From contig NZ_JAVLVU010000001.1 in the NCBI RefSeq assembly GCF_031951985.1, positions 1,612,001-1,676,000 on the forward strand: 64,000 nt of DNA. The letters run 5' to 3'. The notes beneath the pieces were generated by a model. It saw nothing but the letters and a program-made list of their open reading frames with translations, ran no database searches and had not been told where the DNA came from. This DNA is from Mucilaginibacter terrae (GTDB taxonomy: Bacteria; Bacteroidota; Bacteroidia; Sphingobacteriales; Sphingobacteriaceae). This document shows positions 29,659 through 38,112 of this stretch, piece by piece. How positions within the stretch are numbered: the stretch's first letter is position 1; each line of letters begins with the position of its first letter. Position numbers and translations under genes: made by a program.

Positions 29659-31167
29659 ATGAAAAAATTATACATATATACCCTTCTGTTAATATCGACG
29701 CTGACATTTTCGTGCAAAAAATTTTTAGAGGAGTATAGCCAGGATGAAATGCGTCCTGGAACAATTAATGATTTGAACTCGCTGATGTATGGCGACGCCT
29801 ACCCATACACTGTCTCTATGGAAACCTTTGACGTGCTTGCAGATGATGTGCAGAATAATCCGTTGGTAAATGTAAACGGATCGCCGGTTGCCACTTACCT
29901 GGGAGCGTTACAAGCTAATACACTCATGTACACCTTTAACCCTACCATGTTTGATGGTTTGGCCACCACGCCGGAGTCGGCAGACGTGTATACCAAAATG
30001 TACTTAAAAATAAAAGGTTGTAACGTGCTGATCGATTATGTTGATAAAGTATCTGGAACTGTGACCGATAAAAATGCTGTTTTAGGTCAGTGCCTTTTTT
30101 TAAGAGCGTACTACTACCTTAAATTAGTTACGCTTTATGGCCAATCATATATTGCTCCGGGCGTAAACCCCGAAACCAGCCTTGGCGTACCGCTGGTATT
30201 AAGCAGCGAGGTTAAAGACGGTGGCTTGAAAAGAAATACGCTGAAAGAAGTATATGATCAAATTGAAAAGGACCTGATAGCTGCTGAAGATCTTTTACGA
30301 AATAACTTTGTACAGCCTAACGCATTTCGTGTTAACAGTGATGTAGCCAATGGCCTGTTATCTCGTTTTTACCTCTATCGGGGTTTAGATACCGACTGGG
30401 GCAAAGCCATACAGCGTGCCGGCCAGGCTTTGCAAAACCGGTCAACTTTAACAGCTTTGTCAAGCTGGGTAGGCGCTAACAATTCTATTGCAGCCAACGG
30501 TATTTACAATTCAACAAGCCCCGAAGTGCTTTGGGTTTACGGTGGCACACATTCGCCAATTTTAGTTCCGGAGATAGATAGCAGGGCATTGCCTCCGTTT
30601 TCCGTATCGGCAGATCTGATCGCGCAGTATGATAAGGGTACAAATACGTCAAACTATGGTGATCTACGCTTCCAGTTCTACTTTCAATCATTTACCGTAA
30701 ACGGCAGCAGGTTAACATATCGTACGGCAAAAAACACCATTAATGCACAATATGGCACTAAAGGATTGAGGGTTGCCGAACTTTATCTTAACCGTGCCGA
30801 AGCTTACGCACGCAGGTTTTTGGCTACGGGTAATGCCGGTGACAGGCAGGCGGCACTGGCAGATCTGAACACCTTACGGCAAAGCCGTTTCGATACGCGC
30901 AATACACCCTACGTGCCGGTTAATATTACTGCCGCGCAGGACCTATATAAATTTTGCCAGGATGAGCGCAGGCGTGAATTATGTTTAGAAGACGGGCATC
31001 GCTTTGTTGACCTGAAGCGTTGGGGTTTAGGCGTAACACACGTATTTACCGGCACCGATAATGTTACAGCTACTTACACGCTGGCTCCTAACGCCCCGCT
31101 GTTCACACTGCCAATACCCGCTAATGCTATGAACAACAATACCGGGCTTATACAAAATCCAAGATAA
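29659..31167 (+). CDS. SusD/RagB family lipoprotein, second pair
   Basis: A 502-residue SusD homologue with a lipobox giving Cys19 ('LTFSCKK'). TPR-like helices are visible ('QCLFLRAYYYLKLVTLYGQ'), the 'LRVAELYLNRAEAYAR' segment and the late 'DERRRELCLEDGHRFVDLKRWG'. It begins 2 bp after susC, so is tightly coupled. It would bind substrate over the SusC barrel on the cell surface. In protein-degrading loci the SusD captures peptides, as in RagAB; here that is inference from the neighbours. Confidence 0.95.
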   Translation: MKKLYIYTLLLISTLTFSCKKFLEEYSQDEMRPGTINDLNSLMYGDAYPYTVSMETFDVLADDVQNNPLVNVNGSPVATYLGALQANTLMYTFNPTMFDGLATTPESADVYTKMYLKIKGCNVLIDYVDKVSGTVTDKNAVLGQCLFLRAYYYLKLVTLYGQSYIAPGVNPETSLGVPLVLSSEVKDGGLKRNTLKEVYDQIEKDLIAAEDLLRNNFVQPNAFRVNSDVANGLLSRFYLYRGLDTDWGKAIQRAGQALQNRSTLTALSSWVGANNSIAANGIYNSTSPEVLWVYGGTHSPILVPEIDSRALPPFSVSADLIAQYDKGTNTSNYGDLRFQFYFQSFTVNGSRLTYRTAKNTINAQYGTKGLRVAELYLNRAEAYARRFLATGNAGDRQAALADLNTLRQSRFDTRNTPYVPVNITAAQDLYKFCQDERRRELCLEDGHRFVDLKRWGLGVTHVFTGTDNVTATYTLAPNAPLFTLPIPANAMNNNTGLIQNPR

Positions 31168-31190
31168 CTCACGTTTTGAAAATTGATTTC

Positions 31191-32114
31191 ATGAAAAATT
31201 ATATCAATATATTGTTGGCGCTGGTTATCTGTACTGGCATTAACGCATGCTCAAAAAAGGAGGAAGCACTTACTCCTTCAAACATTGATGTTACCTATCA
31301 TTTACCACAGGGTAATAATGCTTTTGATCAAACTATTAAAGGATATTTTGATAATTACGGCACCTTTGTGTTATATAAATTTAATGACCGTGATGCATAT
31401 TGGACGCCAACCAGCTTTAAAAAACCAGCTGTTGGCATAAACGGTTTTTGGAGTACAGGTGTGGATGTTGTGCCATCTAATACTGATTATGTTGCCTTGC
31501 AACTTGATCTATTAGATAAAAGCTTATTCAGCCTTTACCCAAGCAGCTTTTTAAAACAATTTTTACCCATAAAGTTGCTGTTGTGTAGCAAAGTGGATTC
31601 GGTATCAACTACTATTGCCGCATCAAAAACGGTAAAAAAAATTCCTGCTTACTATAGTTATGATAACATTACTGTTAATTATGGCGATGCTTCTATCAGC
31701 CAAATGACAGCGGCTGAAAAACTGACATTTTTAGCGCGGATAAACCAGGTTTTTTTTCAAAACATTAATGAACGGGCATTAATAAAACCAATACCCGAAT
31801 TTGTTAATAGTGCCGATTATACCACCTCAAACGGCACAGCGGCTGCGGCTTACGCTAAAGGTATAGTAGCCAGCTACACATCGGCCAATGTTAATAACGA
31901 TTGGAATGCCTACATAATGGCAATGGTAACTTTATCTGAAGCTGATCTGAATCGTTTAGTTTCAAATACCATCAATAGCCCGTCAGGAGTTCTTAATCCC
32001 GCCAAGGATGTTAACGGTCTTATAAGAAAGCGTTACAATATTGTACGAAACTACTTCATTAATACTTACCAGGTTGATCTTCAAAAAATAGGTAATAAAG
32101 CCAAAGGTTTTTAA
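31191..32114 (+). CDS. SusCD-associated zinc-hydrolase-like lipoprotein lacking HExxH
   Basis: A 307-residue lipoprotein (lipobox 'INACSKK', Cys20). Layout, length and position behind SusD resemble the substrate-import-associated zinc metallohydrolase lipoproteins (peptidase Mx1-like): 'NAFDQTIKGYFDNYGTFVLYKF' at the start of the domain and 'IKPIPEFVNSADYT' after the active-site helix. Those proteins carry HExxH before that point; here the helix reads 'LARINQVFFQNINERA', with no zinc motif. I infer a catalytically dead, binding-only member. The upstream TTG at 31176 is less likely than ATG 31191. It lies 23 bp after SusD. Confidence 0.75.
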   Translation: MKNYINILLALVICTGINACSKKEEALTPSNIDVTYHLPQGNNAFDQTIKGYFDNYGTFVLYKFNDRDAYWTPTSFKKPAVGINGFWSTGVDVVPSNTDYVALQLDLLDKSLFSLYPSSFLKQFLPIKLLLCSKVDSVSTTIAASKTVKKIPAYYSYDNITVNYGDASISQMTAAEKLTFLARINQVFFQNINERALIKPIPEFVNSADYTTSNGTAAAAYAKGIVASYTSANVNNDWNAYIMAMVTLSEADLNRLVSNTINSPSGVLNPAKDVNGLIRKRYNIVRNYFINTYQVDLQKIGNKAKGF

Positions 32115-32179
32115 CCTGCCCAAAGAACTTAAACAACGCATAGCTCATCATTTGGTGAGCTATGCATAAAATCAAACTA

Positions 32180-34630
32180 ATGAAACTACTTATAAAGTTG
32201 TTGCTTCTGGCACAGGTATGCTTTTGTACAACCATGTACGCCCAAACAGCAACTCCACTTCCGGCCATCGGCTCGTTTATAAAGCCGGCTGCAACCAGGC
32301 ATGCCGGTGTATTTAATGTTTATGTGCAGGATGCCAAATATTACCTCGAAGTCCCCGACTCATTACTGAAACGGGACATACTGGCCATGATCGTAATTAA
32401 CCGTGGTTCGGCCCAGTTAGCACGTGATCCGCGCAGGCGTTACGGCTTTGCGGGTGATGTGGTGCACGAAACCATTTTCAGGTTTAGCAAAAATAAACGT
32501 GGCGGTATTAATATGGAGCAGCCGCAATTTTATAATGCACCCGGCGCAAAAAGCAGTTATTATGCCACGCTGCAAAATAAGGCAGTGCCTATAATATTAT
32601 CTTTTACGCCGGTGGCACAAAGCAAAGATGCATTACTGATTGATGTTACTACAGCACTAAATTCTGATATGCCTTTGTTATCGTTAAGCGGTGCCAAAGA
32701 AGAACTTGGATTGGGTGCATACCAGGCCAATTTATCGTCCCCGCTAAGCGTTTCGAGTTATAAAAATAACCTTGTATTTCGTTCCACGCGTGCTTACGGC
32801 CCTGGAGTAGCGGCGCAAAAGCCGGCTTCATTAGCCCCGGGCGAACCACAGCAGGCTGAGGAAGCAGATAAGCAGGTAAACGGTCCAACAGCCTGGGAGG
32901 TAGGTGCCAGCTGGTATTTACTGCCAGCAAAACCTATGCGCCAGCGTATAGCCGATAAGCGCGTGGGCTTTTTTACCCGGGCAATTAAAGATTACACTCA
33001 AGACCCCAGCAAGGCCGATGATATAATTTTAACCGCCAGGTGGAAGCTTGAACCCAAAACTGCAGATATTAAAAAATACAACCGCGGTGAACTGGTTGAA
33101 CCTGCCAAACCCATTGTGTTTTATGTAGATAAAAATACGCCCGCCTATCTGCAACCTTATTTTATTGCGGGAGTAAACGCTTGGCAAAAATCCTTTGAGA
33201 AAATTGGTTTTAAAAATGCCATTACGGCCAAAATGGAGCCGGATTCAACACAAGATCCTGAGTTCTCGATGGATAATGCCAATTATTCGGTAATATCTTA
33301 CAAGCCGTCAACCACGGCTAATGCTTACGGCCCTATGGTGGTCGATCCGCGCTCTGGTGAAATATTGAGTTCACATGTGGCCGTGTTTCATAACATTACC
33401 GATTTATTACAGCGCTGGTATTTTGTAATGTGTTCAACTAATGACCCTCGTGCCCGTAAGCTGCCGCTATCTCAAGATATTATGGGCCGTTTGGCGCAAA
33501 CGGTAATCACCCATGAAGTTGGCCACACCCTTGGCCTCAGGCATGATTTTGCCGGAAGCCATTCGTACGATGTGGATAGCGTGCGCAAACGCTCTTACGT
33601 TGCAAAAAATGGATTTGGAGCATCGATAATGGATTACCTGAGGTTTAATTACGTAGCCCAGCCCGAAGACGGGTTTACTGCCGATGAGTTACTGCCTCAA
33701 ATTGGCGTTTATGATGATTACGCCATTGAATGGGGATACAAGTACTTGCCACAATACAAAACCCCTGCCGACGAAGCTGAAAAACTAAAGCAATGGGTAT
33801 CTGAAAAACGTAAAGATTCACGGTTATTTTACTTTCCTGAGGGTGATTTTTATGACCCGAGAGTTCAATCTGAAGACATGGGCAATAATGCCATGAAGGC
33901 GGCAGCGCTTGGCATCAATAATTTAAAGCTCATTATGAGCAATCTGGAAAGCTGGCTGGAAAAAGATGATGATGAGAATTACACCATGTTGAAAAAAATG
34001 CATACCGCCGTAGCAAGCCGTTATAATGAATACCTGGGGCATGTATTAAAAAACATTGGCGGCCACTATGCCGACCAAGCTTTAATAGCCGAAGGTAAAC
34101 CTAATTACATACCTGTAAGCCGCCAAACACACAAGGAGGCCATGGACTTTTTAAACAAATATTTTTTCCAGGAGCCTTCGTGGATGTTTCCTCAAAATAT
34201 TACCAATAAAACTCGGTTTGTTTTTGCCGGCCAGGTAGAGGGAGATTATGAAGTTTTTATGGCAAGGATATTTTTCAAATTCTCGGCCATATCCCGTAAT
34301 GAACGCATTCAAGGCTATCAAGCTTACACTGCTGCCGAATATTTTGATGATATATATAACGGGATATTTCTTGACCTCAACGACAATAAGCCTATATCAA
34401 GCTACAGGCGTATGCTGCAACGCACCTATGTTAACAAGTTGCTGAGTTCGATTTATAATCCTCCTACCTACGAAAACGATGTAGCCATTATATTAAAACA
34501 GCAAGCCGAAAAAATTAAGCAGGCCTGCAATGCATCGCTCAAAAATAAAACAGATGATGCTACAATAAACCACATCAAAGCCATTACATCCATGATAAGC
34601 CAGTGGGAAGGCAATAAACCTACCATTTAA
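32180..34630 (+). CDS. Zinc-dependent metalloprotease (DUF5117/DUF5118 type, metzincin-like)
   Basis: An 816-residue secreted protease; signal peptide ends T-M-Y-A-Q. The active site HEVGHTLGLRH supplies zinc ligands H445, H449 and H455 with catalytic E446, and 'SIMDYLRFNY' downstream gives the Met-turn-like block. The N-terminal ~250 residues fit the DUF5118/DUF5117 region and the C-terminal half the Met-zincin-like DUF4953 region. It presumably cleaves extracellular or periplasmic protein for import by the SusCD pair upstream. A longer start at 32162 is possible. Confidence 0.92.
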   Translation: MKLLIKLLLLAQVCFCTTMYAQTATPLPAIGSFIKPAATRHAGVFNVYVQDAKYYLEVPDSLLKRDILAMIVINRGSAQLARDPRRRYGFAGDVVHETIFRFSKNKRGGINMEQPQFYNAPGAKSSYYATLQNKAVPIILSFTPVAQSKDALLIDVTTALNSDMPLLSLSGAKEELGLGAYQANLSSPLSVSSYKNNLVFRSTRAYGPGVAAQKPASLAPGEPQQAEEADKQVNGPTAWEVGASWYLLPAKPMRQRIADKRVGFFTRAIKDYTQDPSKADDIILTARWKLEPKTADIKKYNRGELVEPAKPIVFYVDKNTPAYLQPYFIAGVNAWQKSFEKIGFKNAITAKMEPDSTQDPEFSMDNANYSVISYKPSTTANAYGPMVVDPRSGEILSSHVAVFHNITDLLQRWYFVMCSTNDPRARKLPLSQDIMGRLAQTVITHEVGHTLGLRHDFAGSHSYDVDSVRKRSYVAKNGFGASIMDYLRFNYVAQPEDGFTADELLPQIGVYDDYAIEWGYKYLPQYKTPADEAEKLKQWVSEKRKDSRLFYFPEGDFYDPRVQSEDMGNNAMKAAALGINNLKLIMSNLESWLEKDDDENYTMLKKMHTAVASRYNEYLGHVLKNIGGHYADQALIAEGKPNYIPVSRQTHKEAMDFLNKYFFQEPSWMFPQNITNKTRFVFAGQVEGDYEVFMARIFFKFSAISRNERIQGYQAYTAAEYFDDIYNGIFLDLNDNKPISSYRRMLQRTYVNKLLSSIYNPPTYENDVAIILKQQAEKIKQACNASLKNKTDDATINHIKAITSMISQWEGNKPTI

Positions 34631-34664
34631 TTAACCATCGTCTAAAATTATTCAGAATATTAAC

Positions 34665-37001
34665 GTGAAAAAACTATTCATCATAGCACTGTTAACCTCC
34701 GGCTTTCTTTATACAGCTGTTGGGCAACAGGCAAAAACAACCGGGGCACAAAGCTTCGATAAATTTTATAAAGATAAAATGCAGGTGGTGCAGGGGCTGT
34801 TTCCTGTATACCAGCAGGATGATAAATACTTCCTGCAAATAGGTCCGGGCCAGTTACAAAAAGACATATTGGTGGTGGGCGATGTTCATTACGGTAGTGC
34901 CATTATATCAAAATCGTCGGGCATATTAAGATTTGTTAAAGGCCAGGGCGACAACTTGTATGTAACGCGCAGCAACTATAGCGAGCAGGCACCGGCAAAA
35001 ACACCTATGGCCGATGTACTGAGCAACTCAACCCTCGAACCCATCAATTACACCTTTAAAATTGAAGCACAAGGCAAAGAGCCCGGTAGTTACATTATTG
35101 ATATTACCAAGCAACTTACCGATGGCGGTGAATTGTTTTCGTTCAAAAACTATAACCAGATCGCCAGCCCCGATCCTTTACGTTCGGGCGTAGAAAGTGT
35201 TAAGCCTATACATAACGGCATGTATTTTAACGTATTCCGGTCGCAAACTGGTGCGGGTAGAGACTACAACGGCAAGCAAACCGATGTAGCATCAACTTTT
35301 CAATTGGGCTTATTGCTGCAGTTGCTAAACCCAACATCGATGCCTGTAAAGGTAAGTGACCGCCGTATTGGTTTTGACACGCGTTCGTTTACCGATTTTG
35401 GGGCTACCGGCTATGCCGCAAAAAAAGTGAACATCATCAAAAAATGGAATATTGACGTTAAGCCCGAAGATGTTACAAGGTACAAAGCAGGTGCAGTAGT
35501 TGAGCCACAGCAGCCAATACAAGTTTATCTGCATCCATCAATACCTGCATATTTAGTACCTGCGGTTAAGGATGGAGTGTTAGCGTGGAATAAGTGCTTT
35601 GAAACAGCCGGATTTAAAAACGTGCTTAAAATAATGCCTCAAAACGCCGACGCCGACCCTAAAATGGAAGAGGGAAGTTTAGTAATTGCCTGGGGCGGTG
35701 TTGCGCCAAAAGTTGCGGTCGACCTTATTGACGACCCACGCACCGGAGAAATTAAAACCGCTAAAATGACTATATCAGATATAGTGATTGATGGTTTGAT
35801 GCAAAAATACTTTATACAATGCGGTCAATATGACGAGCGTATTCAAAAAGACTCCAATTCGCCACAGGTTCGTAAAGATATACTGAAGTTTAAGGTTGCT
35901 CAGGCCATGGCAGCAGTGTTGGGCATGCTGCCTAACTGTGCCGCAAGCGCTGCTTATAGCACACAGCAAATAAGTGATGCTAAGTTTGTAATGCAACATG
36001 GTTTTACCTCATCGGTAAGTGATGAGCTGGAGTTTAATTATCTCATTAACCCTGGCAAGCAAAAAGACAGTAAGTTGTTCATCCCATCGGTGGGTGCGTA
36101 CGATCATTTGGCGGTCAACTGGGCTTACCGCAGGTTTAATGCCGAACCACAAAATGCAACTCTTGCTAAAAATGGCAAAGTAAATCCGGTATACTATTTT
36201 TCAACCGAAGATAAAAATAGCCCGCTCGCACAGGCCAATGATCTATCATCACAAAATATAGAAGCCGCACAAACAGGTATAAATAATCTCATTACATTTT
36301 ATCCAAAACTAAATGGGTTAGCTGCTAAAATGAAGGATGATAGTTGGGACACTTACATGCTGCTTGCTGCCAATTTTATTATGTCGTACGATGAGTATGT
36401 GGTTAGTGTGTTGCCCAATATTGGCGGTAAACAACGCTACACTGTAATGAAGGGCTACAACGATGTGCCATTTACATATGTGCCTAAAGCAAGGCAGTTG
36501 GCTACGTTTGATTTTCTGAATCAAAATGTGTTTAAAGGCGTACCCGCCTGGACCCGTAATGACAGGGCGCAATCAATGGATGGTTCTAATACCGAAACTT
36601 TGATCACCAAAACGGCTGTAAAGGTTGTAAATGCGTTAGTGAGCGTAGATATGATCAGAAATTTGTTGGAAGCCGAAAATTCGGGAGAAAAGAATGTGTT
36701 TACAACAAAGGATTTATTCGGGCAGATCAATCGCTGCGTTTTCCTTGATTTTAATCCCAACATCGCGTTAACCAGCTATCAACGTAATGTACAGGCCACG
36801 CTCACCAGAACCTTATTAACCCTGGCAGCTAAAAACAAGATTGCAAGCGGCCTTAATGAAGTAAACGTAGTAATAAGCAATAACCTGGAAGCATTGAGCG
36901 CAAACATTAATAGCGCGGCCAAACTGCATAAGGACAAAATGACCAAAGAGCATTATCAGCTAATGAAAATGATGATCAATAACGAACAATCTAATAAGTA
37001 A
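34665..37001 (+). CDS. Metzincin-like protease paralogue with zinc motif lost
   Basis: A 778-residue secreted protein (GTG start; signal peptide ending ~'TAVGQQ') that aligns along its length with the protease just upstream: 'GLFPVYQQDDKYFLQIG' against 'GVFNVYVQDAKYYLEVP', 'DRRIGFDTRSFTDF' against 'DKRVGFFTRAIKDY', 'LELEFNYLINP'-type block against 'YLRFNYVAQP'. At the active site, residues ~413-432, HExxHxxGxxH is replaced by 'AMAAVLGMLPNCAASAAY', about five residues shorter and with no His or Glu. The frame is otherwise clean. It is probably a non-catalytic partner or substrate binder. Confidence 0.88.
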   Translation: MKKLFIIALLTSGFLYTAVGQQAKTTGAQSFDKFYKDKMQVVQGLFPVYQQDDKYFLQIGPGQLQKDILVVGDVHYGSAIISKSSGILRFVKGQGDNLYVTRSNYSEQAPAKTPMADVLSNSTLEPINYTFKIEAQGKEPGSYIIDITKQLTDGGELFSFKNYNQIASPDPLRSGVESVKPIHNGMYFNVFRSQTGAGRDYNGKQTDVASTFQLGLLLQLLNPTSMPVKVSDRRIGFDTRSFTDFGATGYAAKKVNIIKKWNIDVKPEDVTRYKAGAVVEPQQPIQVYLHPSIPAYLVPAVKDGVLAWNKCFETAGFKNVLKIMPQNADADPKMEEGSLVIAWGGVAPKVAVDLIDDPRTGEIKTAKMTISDIVIDGLMQKYFIQCGQYDERIQKDSNSPQVRKDILKFKVAQAMAAVLGMLPNCAASAAYSTQQISDAKFVMQHGFTSSVSDELEFNYLINPGKQKDSKLFIPSVGAYDHLAVNWAYRRFNAEPQNATLAKNGKVNPVYYFSTEDKNSPLAQANDLSSQNIEAAQTGINNLITFYPKLNGLAAKMKDDSWDTYMLLAANFIMSYDEYVVSVLPNIGGKQRYTVMKGYNDVPFTYVPKARQLATFDFLNQNVFKGVPAWTRNDRAQSMDGSNTETLITKTAVKVVNALVSVDMIRNLLEAENSGEKNVFTTKDLFGQINRCVFLDFNPNIALTSYQRNVQATLTRTLLTLAAKNKIASGLNEVNVVISNNLEALSANINSAAKLHKDKMTKEHYQLMKMMINNEQSNK

Positions 37002-37002
37002 T

Positions 37003-38112
37003 ATGAAAAAGATATTCATGATAGGCATAGTACTTTTAACCACCCTGGTAACAAAAGCACAGAACAGTGAAATTCACTTTGAAAAACTATCGCTTGAGGA
37101 AGCATTAACAAAAGCCAAGGCAGCAAATAAACCAGTTTTTGTGGATTGCTTTACCACATGGTGCATTCCGTGCAAGCACATGGAGAAGAATGTGTTTACG
37201 ATAGATAGTGTGGCCAATTTCTACAACACAAATTTTATTAATGTAAAAATTGATATGGAAAAGGGCGAAGGCCCTGCATTAAGAAAGAAATATGTTGTTG
37301 AGGCTTATCCATCTTACCTGATTTTAAACAGCGACGGTAAGATTAAAAATAAGTTTGTAGGCGGCATGTCGGCCAGTGAGTTTTTAGGTCATGCCCGTAA
37401 AGGCGCTTCTACCAAAAGCGATGAGGCTCAATTAAATGCCCGTTACGAAAGTGGCGATCGTTCTCCGGCATTTTTAAGAGAATACATCAAACACAAAATT
37501 AAGGTGATGGAAATTTCGAAAGCCAAACAAATCAATAATGAACTGATGGCGATACTAAGCCCTAAAGAAAAGGCAAGCCCCGAAAACTGGTTCCTGTTTG
37601 GGCAGAACAGGTATACCATGTACCTTTCAGATTTGTTTAGTCCGAATTTTAAGTATATGGTTGAGCATTGGCAAGATTTTGCAGCCCAAAATACTAAAGA
37701 CACCGTTGACCGCAAAATATCATCGGTATACCGCCAAATAGCTTCATGGACGCTTAACGGTTTCTACTTTAAAGTAAAGCCTTATGACAAACAAACCTTT
37801 GAGCTATACAAATCGCAGATCAAAAAAACAAAGGTACCAGATAAAGCTCAGCTATTGGTTATGATGGATATTGCCATGGCTGCTGCCGAAAAGAATGAAC
37901 CTGAAGTAACCAAGCTCTTTTTAGCCAATCTCGGGAGTTTTACCGAAGAAAACCGTCATGTTCTTTTCGACTATGTAACCTTTGGCCGATCAATAAAGGG
38001 TTATAATTTCCCGCAAATAACAGCACTATCTGATGAGATTGCCAAAACATCGAGCAATCCATTTTTGGTAAGCTTATTTAAAGACATAAAAAAAAGATAT
38101 GCGGCTAACTAA
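37003..38112 (+). CDS. Secreted thioredoxin-family protein with C-terminal helical domain
   Basis: A 369-residue protein: signal peptide, thioredoxin fold with redox pair C54-I-P-C57 ('TTWCIPCKHM') and 'EAYPSYLIL' cis-Pro loop, then a ~220-residue helical C-terminal domain of unknown fold. It begins 1 bp after the pseudo-protease stop and overlaps the next gene by 14 bp, so it belongs to the same operon. It may keep disulfides in imported peptides or in the secreted enzymes in the right state; that is inference. Confidence 0.88.
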   Translation: MKKIFMIGIVLLTTLVTKAQNSEIHFEKLSLEEALTKAKAANKPVFVDCFTTWCIPCKHMEKNVFTIDSVANFYNTNFINVKIDMEKGEGPALRKKYVVEAYPSYLILNSDGKIKNKFVGGMSASEFLGHARKGASTKSDEAQLNARYESGDRSPAFLREYIKHKIKVMEISKAKQINNELMAILSPKEKASPENWFLFGQNRYTMYLSDLFSPNFKYMVEHWQDFAAQNTKDTVDRKISSVYRQIASWTLNGFYFKVKPYDKQTFELYKSQIKKTKVPDKAQLLVMMDIAMAAAEKNEPEVTKLFLANLGSFTEENRHVLFDYVTFGRSIKGYNFPQITALSDEIAKTSSNPFLVSLFKDIKKRYAAN

